From Candidatus Obscuribacterales bacterium (GTDB lineage Bacteria; Cyanobacteriota; Vampirovibrionia; Obscuribacterales; Obscuribacteraceae): a DNA stretch of 43,559 nucleotides. Location of the stretch: NCBI GenBank assembly GCA_019746975.1, contig JAIERK010000193.1, positions 1 to 43,559 of the forward strand. The letters are read 5' to 3'. The translations under genes were made by a program, and so were the position numbers. Below, piece by piece: positions 32,707 to 40,669 of the stretch (positions within the stretch are counted from its first letter, which is position 1; every line of letters starts with the position of its first letter). A model generated the notes under the pieces. The model had not been told where the DNA came from and did no database searches. It saw only the letters and a list, made by a program, of their open reading frames with translations.

Positions 32707-34664
32707 GCGTCTCGAGAAAACAAATGAAGTCTTTGATCGCCGCCAGCGATTATTTCCCGTTTTCGTTTTTGTATGCCCTGGTCTATCGCTTCGGGATCTT
32801 CTACTTGACCTATAGGCTCAAGAACATCGAGGCGGTCAAGGGCATGTATACAACAGGCTCTTTTGCACTTGGTGATCTCTGTCACGGAATCTCAGATGTG
32901 GACTATTTCATCGTAATTGGTGCCCGTCATCGCGATGACGCGATTGTGCGCACTGCTGTAGACTTGGCGCTGAAAGATGCGATCGCCCTCTTCCCATTTC
33001 TAGGACCGCTCTCTGAAAAGTCACAGTCCATCGTGATTGTAGATGAGCAGGGCGCATACGATAACCTCAATTTTTTCTATCGCAGCAAGACTTGCTCTTT
33101 TCGCAAGGTTTTTGAACGAAAAGATTTCCACGTCGATACCGAGCAGATCGTAGATCATCTTGCCATTCTTTCGGAACTGAACATTCTGATGACAAGCGTG
33201 GTTAGAGCACTTCGACGAGGGAAGGATAACGGATACTTTTGGAAGTCAAAACTGAGATCGCTATTGGTTTTATTGGTCAACCAGTCCAACCCAGACAAAG
33301 CGATAGCCGAGCTCGATCTCTTGCAGTCCGAGAAAGATCTTCTGGGAGACTATTGGTCCAAGCCTAACCACAGGCTCTTTAAGGTGGAAAACATAGTTAG
33401 CTCAGAGCAAGCCTTTAATCTCTTTTTTCGATTGATGGATATCGCGTTTCAAAAGTGGGGATTTGATACGATCGCCGACATCGAAGTGATTGTACAACCG
33501 GCATGCAGCGATACCTTTATCGCTCATCGTCAAGGCACAGGTCAAGACGCCACTTTCGAGTACGAGGCGGGCGGGTTGGTGGTGCTGGATGATATGCCGA
33601 CTGCGTTCGACTATATCGATCTTCGAAATGCGCAATATAGTGAGGCTCAGTCTCAATTGAAGAAGGCCGCGGCAGGTGACCATGAATGTGTCGTCAGAAT
33701 CAATCGATTCATCCTGCGGTTGACCAGGGAAGACTGTGGTATTTCGAACATCTACGGCTCTCCATTCGCCTTTGAAGATGTGACAACGACTAAAAAGATG
33801 TTGTTCAAATCCCCTGTGCTGGAGCGTCTTTTGAAGGAAGCCAGGACGACGGTCGACGAGCTTCGAAATGAATTGGTTGATACCGCCGGCACGCGGCGAG
33901 ATCGCGATTCTGCGCATCATTCGACCGCCCCGTATTTGCTACTAGTGGAAGACGATCTCAAAATGCTTACAGCTTTCATTGATTGCTATCGGCTATCGAA
34001 AGTGAGTACCGATCGTATCCTCCTGTTCAAAAGCGTTAATGAGGTCTTTCACCATCTCGACGAAGGCTATCCTGAGCACTCGGAATTCCTTCGTCATCTG
34101 CGCTCCTATTATGACTGTCTGAAGGGCAAATCGAATTCGGTGGAAATAGTTGGCCGATTGCCGTCTAATTTCTTTGGCTATGCCACCAAATTTTTCTCTG
34201 CCGTCATATTCGGAGGCGAGCTTCCCAGTAAAGAGCAGCTTACATCACGATTGTCGCTGAGTCTGTGCATTTGCACGAAGGACCGTCCGACATTTTTGGC
34301 AACTTTGCTCAATTCAGTTATGCGACAAGCGAGAGCACCGGAAGAAATAGTTGTCATCGATAACAGCACGTCCGAGGAAACATTTTGTACAGTTCAAAGA
34401 TTTGTCCATGATTTGCCGATCAAATATGTTAGAGACACGAGACCGTCACTGCCGGCTTTACGTAATCGTGCTATCGATGAGTCTGTTGGGCAAATTATCT
34501 GTTTCACCGATGACGATTGCATTCTCGATCCTCAATACATTGCGCATGTTGAGAGAACGTTTCTCCGCAGCAGGCAGATCGGTGCTGTCGGCGGCACAAT
34601 GAAGCATATGGTCGGCGAGCGCTCCAGCCCGACGGAACTTTTTCATTTGAGTTATTTAGGCTGA
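32703..34664 (+). CDS. nucleotidyltransferase fused to the catalytic half of a GT2 glycosyltransferase
   Basis: 653 residues. The N-terminal domain has the pol-beta/MNT-type nucleotidyltransferase motif G52-S53...D65-x-D67 (TGSFALGDLCHGISDVDYFI). A ~430-residue region of no recognised family follows. Residues ~517-653 start a GT2 domain: LSLCICTKDRPTFLATLLNS, EEIVVIDNST, D603-D-D (FTDDDCILDP), then GAVGGTMKHM. The frame stops (TGA 34662-34664) after LFHLSYLG, in the middle of the GT2 fold; the rest is encoded by the next ORF in the +1 frame. Start overlaps the deacetylase stop. The fusion and the split are both unusual. Confidence 0.8.
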   Translation: MSVSRKQMKSLIAASDYFPFSFLYALVYRFGIFYLTYRLKNIEAVKGMYTTGSFALGDLCHGISDVDYFIVIGARHRDDAIVRTAVDLALKDAIALFPFLGPLSEKSQSIVIVDEQGAYDNLNFFYRSKTCSFRKVFERKDFHVDTEQIVDHLAILSELNILMTSVVRALRRGKDNGYFWKSKLRSLLVLLVNQSNPDKAIAELDLLQSEKDLLGDYWSKPNHRLFKVENIVSSEQAFNLFFRLMDIAFQKWGFDTIADIEVIVQPACSDTFIAHRQGTGQDATFEYEAGGLVVLDDMPTAFDYIDLRNAQYSEAQSQLKKAAAGDHECVVRINRFILRLTREDCGISNIYGSPFAFEDVTTTKKMLFKSPVLERLLKEARTTVDELRNELVDTAGTRRDRDSAHHSTAPYLLLVEDDLKMLTAFIDCYRLSKVSTDRILLFKSVNEVFHHLDEGYPEHSEFLRHLRSYYDCLKGKSNSVEIVGRLPSNFFGYATKFFSAVIFGGELPSKEQLTSRLSLSLCICTKDRPTFLATLLNSVMRQARAPEEIVVIDNSTSEETFCTVQRFVHDLPIKYVRDTRPSLPALRNRAIDESVGQIICFTDDDCILDPQYIAHVERTFLRSRQIGAVGGTMKHMVGERSSPTELFHLSYLG

Positions 34665-34674
34665 GGAGCGTCAC

Positions 34675-35397
34675 ATGCTAATCGACATACTTCTGAAATC
34701 AAGAAAGGGAGGGTATCTCGCAAAAGAAATGCCCGGCTCACTCTCCTTCTTTTCCAACAATACTTTGTCAATTCGACGTTCTATCCTGGACGAAGTCGGC
34801 ATGTACGACGAAGAGTGTCAACGCAGCGAAGACGTCGAGATATGCGCGAGAATTGCGAGATCCAGATGGATGATGTTCCACTCCATGGATATGATCTTTC
34901 AGCATCGGCCGCGGGGATCGCTAAAGGAGCTGATGAATCAGTGGTGGGGATATGGAAAGTATGTTCCGTATGTGTTCAAAAAGCATAATGCCGGACAGTG
35001 GGAAATTTTCTATATGAGAGGCGATTCTTCAACGCAACCGCTCGCACCGGGCTTGCGCTACCGAAAGTTGCTGTATTTGGAACGAATGCCCCTTACCATG
35101 TGTATCTTCATTACTCCATTTCTGACCTTTCATTGTGCTTTGCTCGCGCTCGCCTTCTCTATAGTTTCAGGTGAGGCGACAATCAGCACCATATTTGGTA
35201 TTGTCACGCTGCTGTCGTTTTTCTCATATGTTAAACCTGACTTCGCTCCAGGTACACCGATCGTAGCTGCGTTGCAGCTCGTCGTGGTGCGCTATCTGGT
35301 CAACATCGCATTCTTTTCGGCCCAATTGATCAGTGGCATTAGAATTGGCACGCTATATATTGCTCCGGTGATTTCGGATCGAGCTCAATCAACCTGA
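34675..35397 (+). CDS. C-terminal half of the GT2 glycosyltransferase, with membrane helices
   Basis: 240 residues. The ATG at 34675 has its own GGAG Shine-Dalgarno at 7 nt, lying right behind the TGA of the upstream ORF. The product begins where that ORF's GT2 domain ends: SNNTLSIRRSILDEVGMYDE, the acceptor-side E52-D53 (RSEDVEICARI), then R-P-R-G and WWGYGKYVPY. Two to three membrane helices cover about 131-220. Alone it lacks the nucleotide-sugar half, so it should work only with the upstream ORF, as a two-chain enzyme, a shifted fusion or a broken gene. The stop lies in a hairpin loop. Confidence 0.75.
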   Translation: MLIDILLKSRKGGYLAKEMPGSLSFFSNNTLSIRRSILDEVGMYDEECQRSEDVEICARIARSRWMMFHSMDMIFQHRPRGSLKELMNQWWGYGKYVPYVFKKHNAGQWEIFYMRGDSSTQPLAPGLRYRKLLYLERMPLTMCIFITPFLTFHCALLALAFSIVSGEATISTIFGIVTLLSFFSYVKPDFAPGTPIVAALQLVVVRYLVNIAFFSAQLISGIRIGTLYIAPVISDRAQST

Positions 35398-35406
35398 GCA
35401 GGTTGA
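35389..35406. terminator. short hairpin between the two convergent operons
   Basis: TCAACCT (35389-35395), loop GAGC and AGGTTGA (35400-35406). The GT2 stop TGA starts at the end of the left arm and runs into the loop. The stem is only 7 bp and has no T-run, so termination is doubtful. No other terminator is visible in the 49-bp gap. Confidence 0.3.
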
Positions 35407-35446
35407 CTCTGCATCGACTGTTGCTTTTGTTCATCAAACTGCTGGG

Positions 35447-37012
35447 CTAAGTAACTGCCACACTGTTAAGCCTTTCGACAATTTCATTCACGTGCTTAAA
35501 TCTCTTTTCTGCTTTGATGTTGGTAGCATCGGACACGATCTCGTCGAGTTCCGCGCTCACGTGTTGATTCAAGCTCCTCGGTTGGGATGTTGAGATCGGC
35601 TCTGGATCCTCTCCCGTCAGCATAAAGTAAAGACAGCAGCCGAAAGCATAGATGTCGCTCTGCTCAGTCGCCTTACCCCTGAACTGTTCTGGTGGCACAT
35701 AGTTGCGCTTGCCTACTACGGTTTTCGTCTCTTGACCTTCGTTCTGTTCCGCAACATTGAAGTCAATCAAGGTAACTCTGTTGTTTTCGTCGACAATTAG
35801 ATTTGTCGGAGTAAAGTCCCTATGAAGTACAGGTGGTTTTTGTGCGTGCAGATATTGCAAGATCTCGAGACATTGGCGGCTGATGTCGATCGCTTCCGCT
35901 TCCGGCAGTGGCCCCCTGTCGGAGACCAGCTTTCTCAGTGTTGTTCCTCTTACATATTCGAGACCGATGTATGCGTTTTTTCCCTCTACAAAGATGTCGA
36001 TGCATTTGACGATTTGAGGATGATCGAGCCGTCTTAGCATGTCGGCTTCACGCTTCACATTCTCCAGTGCCCGAGTCAATATCTCCTTCCCGCCACCTGT
36101 CGGCAACGTGATTTGTTTCAACACCACTATCTCTTGTGAGTCGCTGTCAATGAGCTCCGCAAGCAGTGTAGTGGATAACCCACCAATTGCGATTCTGTCG
36201 AGTACCTTGTATTTTTCTCGCAGTAAACTTCCCGAAAATATTGATTCCGAATTCGATGCATGGCGGCTATTGAAATCGTCAAGCCATAAAGCAGTGAAAG
36301 AGGCTACATCGTCTTGAAGACAGATTTGATCAACTGTCGGATCTATTCTCTCGTTGCCCATGAAGTGGCGGAGGCTGGAAATCAATAGAGGCAGATCCTG
36401 ATCCCTGACTATTGAATTTAGGTCCAGTTGAATATCTACTTCCGACTTAGATTTTCTGCGACCAATTATCTGTGAAATCACGAAAGCGAATTTCTTTCCG
36501 TTGGCGTCCAGGGACATCGTGTCAACTGCGAGATTGACAGATATCGAATCAGCCCCCATGACCTGCGAAGGTTGCCTGTAAGACTGCGCGCTGGCATACT
36601 CTATGGCGTCCCAGGGGATCCATGGACTGCTCCACTTCCAGGCGGCCGTCGCGCTGTGAAACCTGATACCTTTATTCCCAATTTGAACTGCGGTAGGGCT
36701 AAACAGCGTGTATCTGGCTGCATAGAGAGCCGGGAAAAATATAAAGGTATAGAGAAGCGGATAGAGTGCCGGAAGTTGTTTCGATAGTGACCACATCAGT
36801 GCACAAGCTAGAAGTGTCAATGCCAGACCGACGTAGGATTCGACGCCTCTCTTCGGTTTTGGAAGTCGCGTTCCGGCCGCGATCGCATCCAGGTTGCTCT
36901 TCTTGTGCCGAAGTGAAGCTTTAAAACTGCTGTAGTGAATCATGTGTTCATGCTCACCGGGAACGACTTCCGGGAGGCTAAGGCTGAAGCTCGGCAGTAT
37001 TTTTCTCAGCAT
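35447..37012 (-). CDS. membrane-anchored Ser/Thr protein kinase with DFN instead of DFG
   Basis: 521 residues. Two adjacent membrane helices (about 60-78 and 80-97) are followed by a PH-like beta-rich region (about 100-225, IGNKGIRFHS...IPWDAIEYA). The kinase domain (about 268-518) is C-terminal. Kept residues: K299 in VVLKQI, the alpha-C E322, H397-R-D399 (VLHRDFTPTNLI) and N404. The metal motif reads D417-F-N419 rather than DFG, and the P-loop GGLSTT is poor in glycine. The APE position reads PPE. It could still be active, since the metal Asp is kept. Last gene of a seven-gene operon; its start overlaps the end of the next kinase by 7 bp. Confidence 0.87.
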   Translation of the reverse strand: MLRKILPSFSLSLPEVVPGEHEHMIHYSSFKASLRHKKSNLDAIAAGTRLPKPKRGVESYVGLALTLLACALMWSLSKQLPALYPLLYTFIFFPALYAARYTLFSPTAVQIGNKGIRFHSATAAWKWSSPWIPWDAIEYASAQSYRQPSQVMGADSISVNLAVDTMSLDANGKKFAFVISQIIGRRKSKSEVDIQLDLNSIVRDQDLPLLISSLRHFMGNERIDPTVDQICLQDDVASFTALWLDDFNSRHASNSESIFSGSLLREKYKVLDRIAIGGLSTTLLAELIDSDSQEIVVLKQITLPTGGGKEILTRALENVKREADMLRRLDHPQIVKCIDIFVEGKNAYIGLEYVRGTTLRKLVSDRGPLPEAEAIDISRQCLEILQYLHAQKPPVLHRDFTPTNLIVDENNRVTLIDFNVAEQNEGQETKTVVGKRNYVPPEQFRGKATEQSDIYAFGCCLYFMLTGEDPEPISTSQPRSLNQHVSAELDEIVSDATNIKAEKRFKHVNEIVERLNSVAVT

Positions 37013-38574
37013 GAATAAATACAGCTCATCGCGTTCAGCGCTTCAGCACAGGATTGGTATCGCTCGGTCAGCTCGAGTTTCATACAGCGGCTGACGAAAT
37101 CATCCAGGGCAATCGACACCGATTCGTTCATCGAACGTGGATTGGACTCTTCCAATGGTACCGGATCTTCACCGGTCAATAAAAAGAAAGCGGTTGCTCC
37201 GATTGCAAACACGTCGCTCTGTGGGCACGCCTTGCCGCGAATCTGCTCGATCGGCATGTATGATTGTTTTCCGACGAGAGTGCTTGTCACTCCGCTCAAA
37301 TACTCGTTGGCTGCTCCAAAGTCGACGATCGCTATTTGACCATCAGGCTGTAGGATGATGTTGTCGGGGGTGAGATCTCGATGCACGATTGGAGGTTCCT
37401 GGGAATGAAGGTACCGAGCCACCTCCAACATTTGATTTGTTATTTGGACAATCTCCTTCTCCTCGAGCTTCTGACCTAATTTGTACCTTTGTCGCATGTT
37501 CAATCCTGGACGATGCTCAAGGACGATGTAGTCTCGGTCATTCTCGAAGAAGTAGTCTAGTACCGTTGCCAAATTTTTATGCTGCAGTTTGAGCAGTATG
37601 CGCATCTCTCGATGAAACATTTCTCTGAGTTTTTGCCCCAACTTATCGTCTGGGTCATGTGGTGCGCACAACTCTTTTATAACGACTTCGCCGCCCTTAC
37701 GATCCGAGGCTAGGTAGACAGCGGACTGACCCCGAGTAGACAGTTCTGTCGTTATTCGATAGCCACCATCCTGCAAGGCAGTCCCTGGAATAAGCGGTAA
37801 GAAACTCGTTGTTGAAAATTTGCATTCGAGATCCTGCATCCAGATTTCAGTGTAGCTTCCGTCTCCGCCGCACTCAGTAAGCAACATGTTCTTCGCGTTG
37901 ACGACCTCTCTCGAAAGTTTGCTCGGATCCAACCAGCTCTCAATAGCCAAGAATAGACACTTGAGCTGCAACCTGTTGAGCCGGCCCAACCATATCATAG
38001 CGGCTCCACCGCTTTTGAAGTGAAATCTGATACTGTTCCTGGTATTGAGAGTCGCGTCTTTGGACCAGATAACTTGTTCCAAGCCGCGCGCTTTTGTAGC
38101 CATGTCCGTAGAAATTGACGGATCGACCTCAATCATTTCAATGCTGTAAATTTCATCCCAGCGGCGCTCCAGCCTGTACAGTAGGTCTGGTCCCCAGCCA
38201 TGTGAAAACTTGATACTCTTTGGGGAGAGTTCAAACCAGTAACTCATCAGGCTATTTAGATAGACGTTGATTGCGACGAGCGTTATGGTTACGATTAAGG
38301 TAGCCCCAAAAACTTTGAGCCAATCGACACCGTGGTGCCTTCCTGCTATGTACGTGGTCACTAACAAAAACAGCAAAGCCACGTTAATTGAATAGGTAAC
38401 CATTGATTGAGTCTTTTGGCTTTGGGACTCACTATAGAAAATCTTATAAGCGTGCGCCTGGAAGTCGCTCGGCAACGCGTCTACAGTCTTTTTCTTATTC
38501 CTGAGCTCTATTATCGACTTCGTCTTTACGTCATTCGCTTTGACGATCTCGTGCGAGGATCCGCTGTCCGTCAT
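37006..38574 (-). CDS. membrane-anchored Ser/Thr protein kinase, canonical motifs
   Basis: 522 residues from the ATG at 38572-38574, with GAGG 5 nt upstream; the longer frame to 38706 lies inside the HprK-like gene. Architecture matches the neighbouring kinase: two membrane helices (about 60-80 and 84-105), a PH-like region (FELSPKSIKFSHG...RRWDEIYSIEMIEVD) and a C-terminal kinase domain (about 270-520). Catalytic residues are intact: K300, E323, H398-R-D400 (VHRDLTPDNIIL), N405 and D418-F-G420. The pair looks like a tandem duplication in which the second copy diverged. It starts 1 bp after the stop of the HprK-like gene, so translation is coupled. Confidence 0.9.
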   Translation of the reverse strand: MTDSGSSHEIVKANDVKTKSIIELRNKKKTVDALPSDFQAHAYKIFYSESQSQKTQSMVTYSINVALLFLLVTTYIAGRHHGVDWLKVFGATLIVTITLVAINVYLNSLMSYWFELSPKSIKFSHGWGPDLLYRLERRWDEIYSIEMIEVDPSISTDMATKARGLEQVIWSKDATLNTRNSIRFHFKSGGAAMIWLGRLNRLQLKCLFLAIESWLDPSKLSREVVNAKNMLLTECGGDGSYTEIWMQDLECKFSTTSFLPLIPGTALQDGGYRITTELSTRGQSAVYLASDRKGGEVVIKELCAPHDPDDKLGQKLREMFHREMRILLKLQHKNLATVLDYFFENDRDYIVLEHRPGLNMRQRYKLGQKLEEKEIVQITNQMLEVARYLHSQEPPIVHRDLTPDNIILQPDGQIAIVDFGAANEYLSGVTSTLVGKQSYMPIEQIRGKACPQSDVFAIGATAFFLLTGEDPVPLEESNPRSMNESVSIALDDFVSRCMKLELTERYQSCAEALNAMSCIYSC

Positions 38575-38575
38575 G

Positions 38576-39601
38576 TTAACCTCGGGTTTGCGAAAACAGA
38601 TTGTAGACGGCTTCGGCATTCTTGGTCGGATCGTTGCATAGATACAGCTTGTAGCATCGGCTGCGTCCAGCGAGAGCAAGAGCGGCGCGAAGTCTCGAAA
38701 ATGCAATTCCGACTTTCTCGAAAAAATCTCCTTTTCTCAAAAAAATCTCTGCTACTTGTGGAATTCCGAATCCGATTACACAATCGCGGAACAAGTATGC
38801 CACTGCGGTCAGCCAATTTGCTCTGACGACGGAAGGCGTAGCGGATGTCGTCCAGAAGCCGATGCACACTGTTGCAGGGCTGATTGCGTTCGACTCTAGT
38901 TGCGATTGGAAATATCGAACATCGATCAGTGTTTTAAGTTTATTCCCATAGCGTGCTTCTCTTTTGTACTGCTCGGGGACCGATGCTACTGCGTCCGGAT
39001 TTTCAATTCCTATTCTGAAGTGAAACGGCAAAACATCCCCTTTGGAATTGATCACAGGGGTGTCGTCTGATACCAAATGCAGTGAGGGATGGGAAGCGAG
39101 AAGCTTGAGCCCGAGAGTCGATTTGCCAGTGCCCGGTGGCATGAGGAACAGATGCGCTCGTTTGTCCACGGAAATGGCAAGCGCGTGTACTCGATGCAGT
39201 CCTTGTTTATCCAGCCTGATTCCAATGCGAGAGAGACAGGCCAGATATAGCCTTTCGTATGCAATGTCTTCAGCTATTGCGATCAGCTCACCCTCGTCGC
39301 GGGCGTAATCATAAATCAGCAGTGCTTCTTTTCCATATTTGATATAGCGAGTGGTCCCATAGTCGAATGCAACGAAGTGAAGACCTCTCATCGTCTCGCG
39401 AAGGTCTGGCACCGGATGAAGGGCTGGATCGGCAACAGTTACCAAAATTCTTACGTTGAATTGCTCGCCACCACTTGCGATGAAGCTTCCGAAATCAAAA
39501 TCGAGCCAGGATGCAATATTGATACTATCAGTTTCGATCTGTACGGTAGTGCCACTGAAGGTGATGGCGCGAATATGAGCTAGTGCTGCGTGCCGATTCA
39601 T
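38576..39601 (-). CDS. second HprK-like P-loop ATPase
   Basis: 341 residues. Walker A is P155-P-G-T-G-K160-S-T (LFLMPPGTGKSTLGLKLL), and LVSDDTPVI with D179-D180 is the HprK-like acidic pair about 20 residues later. The surrounding order (HALAIS, then FHFRIGIENPD) resembles HprK-related kinases from PqqD systems and not the one at 29867, to which it is only distantly similar by eye. The N-terminal ~130 residues form a separate alpha/beta domain. Its substrate is unknown. It is tightly coupled to the downstream kinase gene (1 bp) and 19 bp after the GT2 gene. Confidence 0.8.
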   Translation of the reverse strand: MNRHAALAHIRAITFSGTTVQIETDSINIASWLDFDFGSFIASGGEQFNVRILVTVADPALHPVPDLRETMRGLHFVAFDYGTTRYIKYGKEALLIYDYARDEGELIAIAEDIAYERLYLACLSRIGIRLDKQGLHRVHALAISVDKRAHLFLMPPGTGKSTLGLKLLASHPSLHLVSDDTPVINSKGDVLPFHFRIGIENPDAVASVPEQYKREARYGNKLKTLIDVRYFQSQLESNAISPATVCIGFWTTSATPSVVRANWLTAVAYLFRDCVIGFGIPQVAEIFLRKGDFFEKVGIAFSRLRAALALAGRSRCYKLYLCNDPTKNAEAVYNLFSQTRG

Positions 39602-39620
39602 GCTGTAGTCGGGGCCTGTA

Positions 39621-40592
39621 TTAGTTCAACCCCTCTCCGTATGCCAGCTCGATGATAGTTACCTTGAGTTCTGGAATGCGCTTGTTGATTCTGCGGAACA
39701 AGGACCGATTGACACCAGCCACCACTCCAGAACCATAAGAAAGATGCAGAGGCAAGAACAGGAAAGATGAAACAAATCCGGTAAGGAGTGAGCGCGTTCT
39801 GAAGGCGATGAGAAGACCGTTGAGGGCGCTCAGCAAAATGTAGAGGAGAAGTGGCAAGAAAGTCAGAGAATTACAGACAATCGATAGCGAAATTAGATAC
39901 ATCGCAAAGAGCGATGGTACGAAGAAGATCAGATCTTTGCTTCGAAAGTCATGCAAAATACGCTCGCCGCGTCCTCGTCCGTAGCCGTAATATTGAGTCA
40001 TGAATTCAAACAACGATATACGCCGTGGTCTGGCGATCTTCATGTGCGGGTTGTAGTACATCTCCGCTCCTTGCTTGCGGAGCCTCCGCATGAGATCGAC
40101 GTCCTCCCCAGGATAGAGGCCTTCGTCCATTCCCGATGCTTCAAGGTACCGGCTCTTCCGCATCATCAAATTGCAGAAGATCAACTCCTCACCGTCCACC
40201 TGTCTCGGCGGACCTGATGGCGTCATACGTGCTCTCATCCGCCACGCACCGAGGGGTACGGAGACGACTTCACCGAAGCAGCGCTCTAGGAAGGCGGCAT
40301 CTTTACGGGTGACAGCCGGTCCACCAACGACATCGATATCTTTGCATCCGAAGAGTTTCAACCCTTCTTTCAATCCATCCGGCTCTACCTGAGAGTCATC
40401 ATCGATGAAATAAACAAGCGGTGCTTTCGCCAAAGCCACCGCTTCGTTGCGCTGTTTGCCCAGCGCGTTGCCCTTTACTACGATAACTTCGATCAGCGGA
40501 AAGTCCTGACAAGCCCTGGTCAGGCCCGCGACAGTGTCACTCGGCAGCTCGTCCGAGCGAACGGGAATAATTACAGACAATTCTGGATTCAT
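39621..40592 (-). CDS. family 2 glycosyltransferase with C-terminal membrane helices
   Basis: 323 residues from the ATG at 40590-40592, giving MNPELSVIIPVRSD; a GTG at 40613 adds seven residues. GT2 motifs: LSVIIPVRSD, IEVIVVKGNALGKQRNEAVA, D-D-D in VYFIDDDSQVE, GEDVDLMRRLRKQG (acceptor-side E-D) and YGYGRGRGER. Two to three membrane helices near 210-285 anchor it to the inner membrane. This is the intact architecture that the split pair at 32703/34675 lacks. Donor and acceptor unknown. Confidence 0.9.
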   Translation of the reverse strand: MNPELSVIIPVRSDELPSDTVAGLTRACQDFPLIEVIVVKGNALGKQRNEAVALAKAPLVYFIDDDSQVEPDGLKEGLKLFGCKDIDVVGGPAVTRKDAAFLERCFGEVVSVPLGAWRMRARMTPSGPPRQVDGEELIFCNLMMRKSRYLEASGMDEGLYPGEDVDLMRRLRKQGAEMYYNPHMKIARPRRISLFEFMTQYYGYGRGRGERILHDFRSKDLIFFVPSLFAMYLISLSIVCNSLTFLPLLLYILLSALNGLLIAFRTRSLLTGFVSSFLFLPLHLSYGSGVVAGVNRSLFRRINKRIPELKVTIIELAYGEGLN

Positions 40593-40669
40593 AAGCAGGA
40601 ACGGTTCTCTCACATTTAATCATGCCCTAAAAGCGTCCAAGATTAAACCCTGGCAAAGGGTGGCGGATT

